A stretch of 64,000 nucleotides of DNA from the NCBI GenBank assembly GCA_022340865.1, contig JAJDNC010000143.1, positions 1-64,000 of the forward strand, written 5' to 3'. Each line of letters begins with the position of its first letter. The first letter of the stretch is position 1. The position numbers and the translations under genes are program-made. Under the pieces are notes generated by a model. It was not told where the DNA came from. It saw only the letters and a program-made list of their open reading frames with translations, and made no database searches. Of this stretch, positions 16,244 to 27,441 are shown in pieces. Source of the DNA: Gemmatimonadota bacterium. GTDB lineage: Bacteria > Gemmatimonadota > Gemmatimonadetes > Longimicrobiales > Gaopeijiaceae.

Positions 16244-19200
16244 ATGCCCCGACTGCGGATGCCCAAGGCTAGAACCCTCGCGTTCGGCGGTCCCGCCCTG
16301 TTGATGGTCCTCGTCTTCGGGTGGCTGGCGGGACGATGGCTCCACCTTTCGGGCTTTCTCCTGTGGGGCGTCCGCGCGCTCTTCTGGATCCTCGGGGCAT
16401 TCATCGTCTACTTGTTGCTCAAGCTGCTCCGTCCCTCGGCGTCGTCGGCTTCCGCTTCCGGGCCCGATCCGGTCGTCGAGCTCGTCGACGAGGCACGCAA
16501 GCGCTTGAACGCGGCCGGCCTTCGCGGCCGAGGCGTCCTGGGCAAGCTTCCGGTCCTCCTCGTCCTGGGCCAACGCGGCTCGGCCAAGTCCACGTTCGTT
16601 CAGCAGTCCGCCCTGGACGCCGAGCACCTCGCCGGCAACCTCTTTTCCGGCGACATGATCGCCCCCACCGAAGCGCTCAACGTCTGGTACCACGAGCAGA
16701 AGGTCCTCGTGGAGGCCGGGGGAGCCCTTTCGGTGGAGCCGGCCCGCTGGGCTCGGCTGGTACAGAAGATCCAACCGAAGAAATGGATCCCCGCGCTCCT
16801 TGGCCGTCCGCAGGCGCCAAGGGTGGCGATCGTGTGCTTCAGCACGGAGGAGCTTGTAGCCGCATCCGGCCCGGAGGCCGTCCTGCCCGCGGCGCGCAAC
16901 CTCCATGATCGGTTGGCCGAGCTCTCCGAGAGTATCGGCATACGACTGCCGGTCTACGTGGTCTTCACGAAGGCGGACGCGATCCCCCACTTCAGCGAGT
17001 TCGTGAAGAACTTCACGATGGAGGAGACGCACGAGCTCCTCGGCGCCACGTTGCGGGCCTCGAGTGAGCCGCCGACCTCCACTTCCTACGGGGAGCGTGA
17101 GACTCCGCGTCTCAGCGCCGCCTTCGAGGAGTTGTTCAGGTCGCTGGCCCAGCGCAGGCTGACCGTTCTGGCGCGGTCGGGGAGCCTCGACGGCAACGGG
17201 GCCGCATACGAGTTTCCGCGGGAGTTCAGCAAGATCTCCCGTTCCGCGATCCCGTTCCTGGTGGAGCTGTGCAAGCCGAGCCAGCTCCGTACGAGCCCGT
17301 TCCTCCGCGGCTTCTACTTCGCGGGCGTGCGACCGGTGGTGGTCGAAGGCGATGCCGCTTCAGTGGCGCCGTCGCCATCCGTGCAGAAGGAAGCCGCAGC
17401 CGGCGCGACCCAGGTGTTCGACCAGCGTGCGATTCAGCAGCAGGGGGTCCGCCAACCGCCGCCGCCTTCGGGCCGCCAGCGACGGGTTCCTCAGTGGGTC
17501 TTCCTGGACGGGATCCTCCGGCGCGTCGTGCTTCGGGACCAGGTCGCTCTGGGGATCACCATGAGTGGGTTCGGCCTCTCGATCCTTCGACGCCTTTCCC
17601 TCGCCGCGGGAATCGCCTTCATGCTGCTCCTGGGCGTCACGTTCATGGGACTCGACCATTTCGAGTCAAACCTGCAGCAGGACGTGCGTTCAGCCGTGGC
17701 AGGGGTCCAAGACGTGCAGGGACCCGCCACAGGGCTGCCGTCCCTCGACGAGCTCCAGCGCCTGGACACCTTGAGGCAGGTCACGGAGCGACTGTCTCAC
17801 TATGAGAACGGACACCGCCCGCTGCGGAGCCTGTTGTTCATGTACACGGGTGGGGACCTCTACCCTCTCGCGCGGCGGGCGTATTTCTCCCACTTCCGGT
17901 CCCTTCTGTTCGACCGTGCCTTCGACGATGTGCGCCAGACGCTCCAACGTCTTCCGGCAAAACCGACCCTCGACCAGTACGACCGGATCTATCGGGCACT
18001 CAAGGTCTACGTCGAGATCACCAAATGGCCCACCGAGGCCAGCGGGCCCTTCTTCGGGAGCGTTCTCACCGGGCACTGGATCGGTGATGCAGACGTGGAC
18101 CAGGAGAGTCGCACGCTGGCGGAGCGGCAGTTCGCTTTCTTCGGTGCGGAGCTGCCCTACGGGAATCCGTACGCCGAGGCAGAGAATACGGGGATGGTGA
18201 ACACCGCTCGCTCCTTCCTGGCCGAGAACACCAACGAGGATTCGTTCTACAGAAGCCTGCTAGCGCAGGGGGACCGCCTGCCTCCCGCGATACTGGAGCG
18301 GGACCGGCCCGAGACCAGAGGCTTTTTGGCGGGCTCTCCCGAGGTTCCCGGAGCGTTCACACGTGCCGGTTGGGATTCCGTGCACGCGAGCCTGGCCTCG
18401 ACAGGAAACGCCGCGAGCTTCGACCTGCACGTCGTGGGCACCGAGTTCTTCGACCGACTGCGCTCCCGCGGCTTCGATTCGAAGACGGCGGCACCCCATC
18501 TCCAGGAGCGCTACGAGCAGGCGTATCGGGACACCTGGGTGAACTTCCTCCAAAAGACCCATCTGGAGAACCGTAGGCTCCAGGGTGGCGAGAGCTGGCT
18601 GACCACCCTGGGTGGGAATCGGTCGCCCCTGTTCCAGCTCTTCGCCTATGTAGACTCGCAGACCAAGGTGGACAGCCCCCTCGTGGAGAAGGCGTTCGCG
18701 GCGTTGCGGGGATTGGTCGGGCCGGACACTCTGCCGCAGTTGTTCAGTGACGCTAGTGGCCGGCCCTACCTGGGGCACGTGCAGACGCTGGCGCAGGGTA
18801 TTGGGCGTCTGACTCAGGATCCAGGCTCTTCAGCCGCGTCGGATGGAGTTCGCGACGCCACCTCGTCGGGTCTCACGTTCGTTCAGGGCCTCGAGGTGGG
18901 CTTCCCGACCGAGCCACCATCCGCAAGCGAAGCGAGCACCGCGGTCGGTGCCTTGCTCGCTGGCCCGTTCCACTGGGCGGGCCAGCAGGTGGGGAAGGGA
19001 CCCCAGCTTGCCGCCAACCAGCTGGCCGCGGAGTTCTGCCGCCGTCAAGAGAACCGCGTGCTCAGCCAGTATCCCTTCCATGTGGGGTCGCAGGATGCCG
19101 CACTTCAGGATGTGGAGGCGCTTCTCAAGCCTGACGGCGGTGAGTTGAGCACCTTCCTCAAGGCCGCGGATGCGTCGGGAGCGACGCTGAACCAGTCCTA

Positions 19201-19648
19201 CGACCGATTCCGCACCCGCGCACAGGACATCGCCAGCGCCTTCTACGGGTCCGGCGGACAACACCCGGGCTTCAGCATCCTCTTCCAGGTTCGAAGCTTC
19301 CAGGGGGTCGATCGGGTTCAGTTGCGGGTGGATGGTCAGTCGCGCACCTTCACGCCGACCCAACAGGAGCGCCAGCGCTTCGTGTGGGATGCGTCGCATG
19401 CGGAGCAGGCGGACCTCCTGGCCCAGTCCGGAGACCACCGTGAGTCACTGGACTTCAACGGGACCTGGGCAATCTTCAAACTCTTCCACCAGGGATCCTG
19501 GCAGAGCGTCGGCAACGGCACCTACCGCGTCACCTGGACGATGCCCAACGGCATGCGAGTGATCGCCGACGTGAGCGTGCGCGGAGCGCCGATCCTGGAG
19601 CGCAGCTACCTGTCTACATTCGCCTGCCCCAGGACCATCGCTCGATGA
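16244..19648 (+). CDS. tssM: T6SS inner-membrane protein TssM (IcmF)
   Basis: This 1134-residue protein is a full-length TssM. Two N-terminal transmembrane helices (about residues 12-28 and 38-60) are followed by a cytoplasmic NTPase-like domain with LGQRGSAKSTF, a Walker A motif that keeps Gly, Lys and Ser. IGIRLPVYVVFTKADAIPHF is the matching NKxD-like segment. A third transmembrane helix lies near residues 440-460 (LAAGIAFMLLLGVTFMGL). The large periplasmic part includes the DUF1215-type and C-terminal beta domain ending TFACPRTIAR. TssM with TssL, and normally TssJ, forms the envelope channel. The next gene is a lipoprotein, but not a recognisable TssJ. Confidence 0.93.
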   Translation: MPRLRMPKARTLAFGGPALLMVLVFGWLAGRWLHLSGFLLWGVRALFWILGAFIVYLLLKLLRPSASSASASGPDPVVELVDEARKRLNAAGLRGRGVLGKLPVLLVLGQRGSAKSTFVQQSALDAEHLAGNLFSGDMIAPTEALNVWYHEQKVLVEAGGALSVEPARWARLVQKIQPKKWIPALLGRPQAPRVAIVCFSTEELVAASGPEAVLPAARNLHDRLAELSESIGIRLPVYVVFTKADAIPHFSEFVKNFTMEETHELLGATLRASSEPPTSTSYGERETPRLSAAFEELFRSLAQRRLTVLARSGSLDGNGAAYEFPREFSKISRSAIPFLVELCKPSQLRTSPFLRGFYFAGVRPVVVEGDAASVAPSPSVQKEAAAGATQVFDQRAIQQQGVRQPPPPSGRQRRVPQWVFLDGILRRVVLRDQVALGITMSGFGLSILRRLSLAAGIAFMLLLGVTFMGLDHFESNLQQDVRSAVAGVQDVQGPATGLPSLDELQRLDTLRQVTERLSHYENGHRPLRSLLFMYTGGDLYPLARRAYFSHFRSLLFDRAFDDVRQTLQRLPAKPTLDQYDRIYRALKVYVEITKWPTEASGPFFGSVLTGHWIGDADVDQESRTLAERQFAFFGAELPYGNPYAEAENTGMVNTARSFLAENTNEDSFYRSLLAQGDRLPPAILERDRPETRGFLAGSPEVPGAFTRAGWDSVHASLASTGNAASFDLHVVGTEFFDRLRSRGFDSKTAAPHLQERYEQAYRDTWVNFLQKTHLENRRLQGGESWLTTLGGNRSPLFQLFAYVDSQTKVDSPLVEKAFAALRGLVGPDTLPQLFSDASGRPYLGHVQTLAQGIGRLTQDPGSSAASDGVRDATSSGLTFVQGLEVGFPTEPPSASEASTAVGALLAGPFHWAGQQVGKGPQLAANQLAAEFCRRQENRVLSQYPFHVGSQDAALQDVEALLKPDGGELSTFLKAADASGATLNQSYDRFRTRAQDIASAFYGSGGQHPGFSILFQVRSFQGVDRVQLRVDGQSRTFTPTQQERQRFVWDASHAEQADLLAQSGDHRESLDFNGTWAIFKLFHQGSWQSVGNGTYRVTWTMPNGMRVIADVSVRGAPILERSYLSTFACPRTIAR

Positions 19649-19716
19649 GAGTCTCCGATTCATCTCATGACTGCCCGCCGAGCTCCCCTCGACGGGGTTT
19701 CCCAAGGAGGAATCGA

Positions 19717-20223
19717 ATGCGATCGATCCGCTTCCTTCTGATCGTTTCGCTGGCGGCTTCGGCGGGGGCGTGCCGAGGTAAAGCGCCCGCGCCCGTCGCG
19801 CCCAGCCGGCGAGCCCAAGCCGTACAGGACGCGGATCGGCTCTTCAGCGATGACCGTACCGAGACCGACTCGGCGAGAGTGGTGATCAACGATCCGGGGA
19901 CATTCAAGCTCTGGTGGCAGAGGGCGACCGCCGACACACCTGCGCCCAAGCCGGAGATGCCCACCATCGACTTCACCCTGCATACCGTGCTGCTGGTGGC
20001 GGCCGGCCGTCGGAACGCGGGCGACAGAATCCGGGTCGACAGTGTGGGCTTCGAGATCCAGCCGAAACCAGGTGGGGGCCAACAGGAGGTCTGGTTCGCC
20101 ATCGTAAGAACCATCCCCGACTGCAACCCGTTCCCCGGAACGGCCTACCCGCTCGAGTTCGTGCGTATCCCCAAGGTGGGGTCTCACCTGGAGTTCATCG
20201 ACCGGGTCGTCTCCTGCAATTGA
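19717..20223 (+). CDS. PrcB-like lipoprotein downstream of tssM
   Basis: ATG at 19717 has AAGGAGG 6 bases upstream, which fixes the start and gives 168 residues. MRSIRFLLIVSLAASAGAC is a lipoprotein signal peptide with the lipobox ending at Cys19. Residues about 55-165 resemble the PrcB C-terminal domain (named for the PrcB protease-complex subunit): INDPGTFKLWWQRATADTP, then TIDFTLHTVLLVAAGRRNAG and YPLEFVRIP. It lies where tssJ, the T6SS outer-membrane lipoprotein, often sits, but its sequence pattern fits PrcB rather than TssJ. A T6SS role is possible by position only. Confidence 0.72.
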   Translation: MRSIRFLLIVSLAASAGACRGKAPAPVAPSRRAQAVQDADRLFSDDRTETDSARVVINDPGTFKLWWQRATADTPAPKPEMPTIDFTLHTVLLVAAGRRNAGDRIRVDSVGFEIQPKPGGGQQEVWFAIVRTIPDCNPFPGTAYPLEFVRIPKVGSHLEFIDRVVSCN

Positions 20224-20233
20224 GACCCTCGGC

Positions 20234-20276
20234 GTCGGGTGGCGCAGGTCGCATCGAGCCAAGCTGACCACCCGAC
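20234..20276. terminator. Inverted repeat after the T6SS right-hand operon
   Basis: GTCGGGTGG (20234-20242) and CCACCCGAC (20268-20276) are perfect complements separated by 25 bases, starting 10 bases after the lipoprotein stop. No T-tract follows. It may end or slow transcription of the tssK2-tssL-tssM-lipoprotein operon. Confidence 0.35.
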
Positions 20277-20303
20277 CGTCGAGTTAGACACCTCTGGCAG
20301 CAC

Positions 20304-20334
20304 AAAGAGGAACGACGACTCTTCTGATGTCGTT
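20304..20334 (-). terminator. Possible terminator of the tRNA-Leu gene
   Basis: On the reverse strand AACGAC and GTCGTT can pair (20329-20334 with 20311-20316) around a 12-base loop, followed by CCTCTTT. The stem is short, so this is a weak intrinsic terminator candidate about 10-30 bases after the tRNA. Confidence 0.35.
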
Positions 20335-20341
20335 ACATACA

Positions 20342-20424
<83 letters not shown>

Positions 20425-20438
20425 GACGGCACGGCAGG

Positions 20439-20467
20439 AAGCTACTTCCGCGGGGCCGAGGCCTCAA
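20439..20467 (-). promoter_or_regulatory. Promoter of the tRNA-Leu gene
   Basis: On the reverse strand TTGAGG (20462-20467) is followed after 17 bases by TAGCTT (20439-20444). Initiation would fall near 20432, about 8 bases before the mature tRNA 5' end, which is a sensible distance for a tRNA promoter. Confidence 0.5.
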
Positions 20468-20617
20468 CGGTCCGGCCCTCTCCGGCCCTCTGGGTCGCGC
20501 GCCCCACGGCCGACACCGCCCCCTTACTCGGCCGCCGACTTCCCTTATCGTTAGAGGCTGTCGGCGTCCGACCGCGCGCCGGGCGCCTCGAATCCCGACG
20601 ACCGACTGGAGCCCACC

Positions 20618-23362
<2,745 letters not shown>

Positions 23363-23374
23363 CGAAGCCGGCCG

Positions 23375-23405
23375 GGGCCGGAGGGCGCCCTCAGCTCTCC
23401 GGCCC
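23375..23405. terminator. Hairpin between convergent acnA and nfeD genes
   Basis: GGGCCGGAG (23375-23383) and CTCCGGCCC (23397-23405) are perfect complements with a 13-base loop, between the acnA stop and extending over the nfeD stop. There is no clear T-tract on either side, so it would act as a bidirectional stem-loop or blocking element. Confidence 0.5.
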
Positions 23406-24107
23406 GGTGGGCCACACCCGGCGCACCACCAGGCGATACCCTCCGCTGCCGACGATACGGACGGGGGTCCCCGAGGGGATCGGCTCCGACTCGGACACCA
23501 CCTCGATGCGCTCCTCCCCGAAGAGCGCCGTCCCCGAGGGGCTCAGGTCCGTGATGGCGGAACCCTCCCGGCCCACGACCCCCGTGGGGTGTCCCGCGGA
23601 AGCCAGGCCGGCGTCGCCTCCACCGCGGTGAGGCAGGAAGATCCCCCGGCCCCCGGGCCGAGCCTCCGGCGGGAGCGAGCGCAGGAGCATCCACGCCATC
23701 AGGGCCGTGAGGGCGACGGCGCTCACGAGGACGAGCCCGGCGCGCACGAAGTCGCCGGCCAGGGGATGCGAGCCGAGAAGGCTCGAGTAGGTGCCCGCGA
23801 GGATTCCGAGCCCCCCGAGGATCCCCACGAGCCCGAAGCCGGGGATGACGAAGAGCTCCAGGCCCAGGAGCACGAGGCCGACACCGACGAGGAGCACGTC
23901 TCCGATCCCCGCGCGACCGACGGCGAGGTGTGATCCGAAGAACAGCCCGAGGGCCAGCAGACCCGCCGTGCCCGCCATGCCGAAGCTCGGTGTCCTGATC
24001 TCGGCCAGCAGCCCCAGGAGGCCCAGGCTGAGGAGGAAGGGAGCCACCACGGGATTGGCGACGAACGCCGCCACTTGTCCCATCCAACCCAGAGTCGCGG
24101 CGGCCAC
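23391..24107 (-). CDS. NfeD-family membrane protein (short form)
   Basis: This 238-residue protein has four or more hydrophobic segments in the first 150 residues, including PVVAPFLLSLGLLGLLAEI and the family signature GLELFVIPGFGLVGILGGLG. The C-terminal region (about 175-235) is a predicted OB-fold, with GREGSAITDLSPSGTALF matching the NfeD G-x-A-x-T-x-L-x-P-x-G-x-V pattern. It lacks the ClpP-like serine protease domain found in long NfeD proteins. GTG at 24107 follows GGGAGG, which supports the start. NfeD proteins usually partner with SPFH/stomatin proteins in membrane quality control; no such partner is adjacent. Confidence 0.85.
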   Translation of the reverse strand: MAAATLGWMGQVAAFVANPVVAPFLLSLGLLGLLAEIRTPSFGMAGTAGLLALGLFFGSHLAVGRAGIGDVLLVGVGLVLLGLELFVIPGFGLVGILGGLGILAGTYSSLLGSHPLAGDFVRAGLVLVSAVALTALMAWMLLRSLPPEARPGGRGIFLPHRGGGDAGLASAGHPTGVVGREGSAITDLSPSGTALFGEERIEVVSESEPIPSGTPVRIVGSGGYRLVVRRVWPTGPES

Positions 24108-24119
24108 GGCGCCTCCCTG

Positions 24120-24884
24120 CTAGCGGGACGTCATGAGCGCGCGCGCATAGTAAGCTCTGCGAATCGCCAGCACCCAGTTGCCCTGCTCGAGGGCTTCCCG
24201 TCCTCCCTGCACGAGCCTGCGCATGCGCTCGATGTCTGTGGGAGAGTACGCGGGACCGGGTCCGATCCTTCGCATCCTCTGCTCGACGTCGTCCACCAGG
24301 GTGCGAGCCACCGCCTCGGGGCCGACCTCACGGAGCGCGTCGGCGCCCCGCAGGATGTGCACCAGGGCACCGGTGACGTCGTGCCCGTCACGGGCCACCG
24401 CAGCAGCCGTGGCTTCGGTTTGGGCTGTCGTCAGCCCACCGCGCACGGTAGGCGGCAAGGCTTCGGCGGGCAGGGCCTCGGCTCCCCGGAGGGCGTTCCT
24501 CAGCGTCGTGAGATCCTCCGCCGCCGTCGCTTCCCTCCGGTCCGGGGGAAGCAGCCCGACCAGCGCGTCGTAGCTCGCCTCCCGCACCTGCCTCCCGCTC
24601 GCCGCCGGCAGATTCCATGAAGAGCGCCACGCGGCCAGGGCCGCGTTGCCCGCCGTGGAGTCGGTGGCCGGCTGCGCCCATGCGGAGGGGTCGGGCAGCA
24701 CGACACCCAGCGCCAGCGCGGGCTGCGTCTCGGGGGTGACGATCCCGGCGAGCACGTCCGTGGGCGAGTCCCGGCAGGCCCCCGTCGCCAGAGCGGCGAC
24801 GACGGCCATCATCCACCCCCTGGAGAGGAGGCGGGAAACCGGTGGAGGATGAGGGGTACGCGGGGTGCGGCTCACAACCTGCAT
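24120..24884 (-). CDS. Helical lipoprotein of unknown function
   Basis: I do not recognise this protein. ATG at 24884 gives 254 residues, with a basic segment SRLLSRGWMMAVVAALATGAC forming a lipoprotein signal ending at Cys37. An internal ATG at 24812 with AGGGGG upstream is an alternative start, but would leave almost no basic region. The mature part is Ala, Arg and Glu rich and predicted helical, with repeated short helices such as DLTTLRNALRGAEAL and IERMRRLVQGGREALEQGN. It ends 12 bases before the nfeD start, so the two may be cotranscribed. Export to the periplasm or outer membrane is inferred from the lipobox only. Confidence 0.7.
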   Translation of the reverse strand: MQVVSRTPRTPHPPPVSRLLSRGWMMAVVAALATGACRDSPTDVLAGIVTPETQPALALGVVLPDPSAWAQPATDSTAGNAALAAWRSSWNLPAASGRQVREASYDALVGLLPPDRREATAAEDLTTLRNALRGAEALPAEALPPTVRGGLTTAQTEATAAAVARDGHDVTGALVHILRGADALREVGPEAVARTLVDDVEQRMRRIGPGPAYSPTDIERMRRLVQGGREALEQGNWVLAIRRAYYARALMTSR

Positions 24885-24936
24885 GATCGCGGAGGACGGT
24901 GCGGTGCGCCACCCCGCGCGGGGATCGGAGGTCGGG

Positions 24937-24966
24937 TTGACCGGTCCCCTCAGTGCCGGATAAGCT
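24937..24966 (+). promoter_or_regulatory. Candidate promoter for the first enoyl-CoA hydratase gene
   Basis: TTGACC (24937-24942) and TAAGCT (24961-24966) are 18 bases apart in the divergent gap between the lipoprotein and hydratase genes. Initiation near 24974 would leave a leader of about 46 bases that contains AGGGAG just ahead of the start. Confidence 0.45.
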
Positions 24967-25019
24967 TGCCGCCGGGCCGGACGGCCCGCAGACCCCCCCA
25001 GAGAACACAGGGAGCTCCG

Positions 25020-25820
25020 ATGCTCGGGAAGGAACTGGTCCACTACGAAGAAAGGGACAAGATCGCGATTCTCACCCTCGACGATCCCCCGGCGAACACG
25101 TACACGCACGAGATGATGGCCGAGTTGGACGCGGGCATCATACGGGCCCGCTTCGCGGACCACATCGAGGTCATCTTGATCACCGGCGCGGGAGAGAAAT
25201 TCTTTTGCGCCGGCGCCAACATCGGCATGCTGAACTCGGTGACCCCGGGCTTCAAGTACTGCTTCTGCCTGCACGCCAACGAGACGCTCAACCGTCTCGA
25301 GCACACCCCCAAGCTGGTCATCGCGGCCCTGAACGGGCACACGGTGGGCGGGGGCCTCGAGATCGCTATGGCGGCGGACATGCGCATCGCCCGCAAGGGC
25401 GCCGGCAAGGCGGGGCTCCCCGAGGTCTCGCTGGGCGTGCTTCCGGGCACGGGGGGCACGCAGCGCCTCTTGCGCATCGTCGGCAAGGCGAGGGCCATCC
25501 AGCTCATGGCGGAGGGCGCCACCTTCGACTTCGAGAAGGCGGCCGAGCTGGGCCTGGTCAACGAGATCATCGAGGCCGACTCCCGTGACGACTTTCTGGC
25601 GAAGGTCCTGGAGTACGCCCAGCAGTTCACGACGCCCAACAAGGCCACCAAGGCCGTGGGCCTCATCAAGCGCTCGGTGCAGACCGGCTCGGAGCTCCCC
25701 TTCGAGCTGGCCCTGACCCTGGAGCGCGAGCTCCAGGCGCAGCTCTTCGCGAGTCAGGACGCCAAGGAGGGACTGTCGGCCTACGTGGAGAAGCGGCAGC
25801 CCGAGTTCAAGGGGCGCTGA
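25020..25820 (+). CDS. Enoyl-CoA hydratase/isomerase (crotonase family)
   Basis: ATG at 25020 with AGGGAG upstream gives 266 residues. The crotonase fold is clear: CAGANIGMLNSV is the oxyanion-hole region, and both catalytic glutamates appear, in GHTVGGGLEIAMAADMRIA and LPEVSLGVLPGTGGTQRL. The C-terminus AYVEKRQPEFKGR is typical. It probably hydrates trans-2-enoyl-CoA in fatty-acid oxidation. A strong terminator follows, so it is its own transcription unit, with an aldehyde dehydrogenase and further oxidation genes downstream. Substrate chain length cannot be told. Confidence 0.9.
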   Translation: MLGKELVHYEERDKIAILTLDDPPANTYTHEMMAELDAGIIRARFADHIEVILITGAGEKFFCAGANIGMLNSVTPGFKYCFCLHANETLNRLEHTPKLVIAALNGHTVGGGLEIAMAADMRIARKGAGKAGLPEVSLGVLPGTGGTQRLLRIVGKARAIQLMAEGATFDFEKAAELGLVNEIIEADSRDDFLAKVLEYAQQFTTPNKATKAVGLIKRSVQTGSELPFELALTLERELQAQLFASQDAKEGLSAYVEKRQPEFKGR

Positions 25821-25838
25821 CGCTCATGGCACGCATGA

Positions 25839-25875
25839 CACGGGGTCCGGACGCGTCCGGGCCCCGTGTTTCTTT
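25839..25875 (+). terminator. Intrinsic terminator after the first enoyl-CoA hydratase gene
   Basis: CACGGGG (25839-25845) pairs with CCCCGTG (25862-25868) and the inner CCGGAC with GTCCGG, making a long GC-rich stem with a two-base loop. TTTCTTT follows at 25869-25875. It starts 18 bases after the stop codon. This is the clearest rho-independent terminator in the window. Confidence 0.85.
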
Positions 25876-25908
25876 CCGCACCGCTTTCCTCCGGACCCCG
25901 GTTCCCAC

Positions 25909-27366
25909 ATGAGCGACGCCGTTCGCAATCGCCTCTGGATCGCCAACGAGTGGGTGGACGCCCGCGCCGGCGAGACCTTCCCCACCACGAACCCCGCCAC
26001 CGGCGAGGTCATCGCCCACGTGGCGGAGGCACGGGCGGAGGACGTCGACGCGGCCGTGGAGGCGGCACGGGGGGCGATGGCGGACCCGGCCTGGCGGCGG
26101 ATGGGCCCCCACGAGCGGTCCAGGCTGCTCTGGAAGCTCGCCGACGCGCTGGAAGCCGACGCCGACGCCATCGCAGCGCTCGAGACCGCCGACAACGGCA
26201 AGCCCTACTTCGAGTCCCGGAAGGTCGACCTGCCCAGCATCGTGGAGAACTTCCGTTACTTCGCCGGCATGGCGGACAAGGTGCAGGGAGCCACGATCCC
26301 GGTGTCGGGCCCGTTCTTCAACTACACCCTCCGGGAGCCCGTCGGCGTAGTGGGGATCATCACGCCGTGGAACTTCCCGCTGTCGCTGGCGGCGTGGAAG
26401 GTGGCCCCCGCCCTCGCGTGCGGGAATGCCGTGATCCTCAAGCCCGCCGAGCAGACGCCGCTCACGGCGCTTCGTCTGGGCGAGCTGGCGGCCGAGGTGG
26501 GCTTCCCGCCGGGGGCGCTCAACGTCGTCCCGGGCTTCGGTCCCACCGCCGGCTCCGCGCTGGTGCGTCACCCCGGCGTGGACGCCATCGCGTTCACGGG
26601 ATCCACGGAGGTGGGCAGGATCGTCATGCGCGAGGCCGCGGAGACGCTGAAGAAGGTCTCCCTGGAGCTGGGCGGCAAGTCGCCCAACATCGTCTTCGCG
26701 GATGCGTCGCTGAAGGATGCGGTGCGGGGGGCGTCCACCGGCATCTTCTACGGCATGGGCGAGGTGTGCGCGGCGGGCTCCCGGGTGCTGGTGGAGCGGG
26801 CGGTCTACGGCGACTTCGTGGCGCAGCTCGCCGCCCGCGCCGAGAAGATGACCGTGGGAGACCCCATGGAGTCCACGACCCGCCTGGGTGCCATCGTAAG
26901 CGAAGAGCAGCTCGACCGGGTGATGAGCTACGTGGAGGTGGGCAAGCGCGAGGGCGCCCGCCTGGTCACCGGGGGCGAGCGGACCACGGTGAACGGGAAG
27001 GGCAATTTCGTCACGGCCACCGTCTTCGCCGAGGTGGAGCCGACCATGAAGATCGCCCAGGAGGAGATCTTCGGGCCCGTGGTGGCGGTCATCCCGTTCG
27101 AGGACCTGGACGACGCCGTCGCCAAGGCCAACGAGACCATCTACGGCCTGGCGGCGGGAATCTGGACCCGCGACGTGGGCAAGGCGCACCGCGTCGCTTC
27201 GGAGATCCAGGCGGGCACCGTCTGGATCAACACCTACAACCAATACGACTCGGGCTCGCCGTTCGGCGGATACAAGCAGAGCGGATTCGGCCGCGACCTG
27301 GGGTGGGAGGCCGCGCTGGAGAAGTACACTCAGGTGAAGAGCGTCTGGGTGGCGCTGGACCGCTGA
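25909..27366 (+). CDS. NAD(P)-dependent aldehyde dehydrogenase
   Basis: A 485-residue member of the broad aldehyde dehydrogenase family, oxidising an aldehyde to the acid. The nucleotide-binding block ITPWNFPLSLAAWKVAPALA, FTGSTEVGR and the catalytic residues are present: Glu253 in SLELGGKSPN and Cys287 in GEVCAAGSR. The usual Gln before the catalytic Cys (G-Q-x-C) is Glu here. GYKQSGFGRDLG near the end is the normal C-terminal motif. The overall pattern resembles betaine- or phenylacetaldehyde-type enzymes, but the substrate is unknown. It precedes the thiolase gene by 75 bases, suggesting cotranscription. Confidence 0.9.
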   Translation: MSDAVRNRLWIANEWVDARAGETFPTTNPATGEVIAHVAEARAEDVDAAVEAARGAMADPAWRRMGPHERSRLLWKLADALEADADAIAALETADNGKPYFESRKVDLPSIVENFRYFAGMADKVQGATIPVSGPFFNYTLREPVGVVGIITPWNFPLSLAAWKVAPALACGNAVILKPAEQTPLTALRLGELAAEVGFPPGALNVVPGFGPTAGSALVRHPGVDAIAFTGSTEVGRIVMREAAETLKKVSLELGGKSPNIVFADASLKDAVRGASTGIFYGMGEVCAAGSRVLVERAVYGDFVAQLAARAEKMTVGDPMESTTRLGAIVSEEQLDRVMSYVEVGKREGARLVTGGERTTVNGKGNFVTATVFAEVEPTMKIAQEEIFGPVVAVIPFEDLDDAVAKANETIYGLAAGIWTRDVGKAHRVASEIQAGTVWINTYNQYDSGSPFGGYKQSGFGRDLGWEAALEKYTQVKSVWVALDR

Positions 27367-27441
27367 CGAGCGCCGTGGCCGGTGCCTGCGGCGGCGGCCA
27401 CACGGGGAGCTCCGATTCGAGATACGAGGAGCGAACGAGAC

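Noticed and set aside
1..20223. A phage tail or extracellular contractile injection system instead of a T6SS
   Set aside because: TssK, TssL, TssM, TssA and ClpV are specific to T6SS and have no counterparts in phage tails or eCIS loci.
19717..20223. The lipoprotein as a true TssJ
   Set aside because: It is longer and has the W-x-x-x-T/PrcB-type pattern (TFKLWW, DFTLHTVLLV) rather than the TssJ beta-sandwich sequence.
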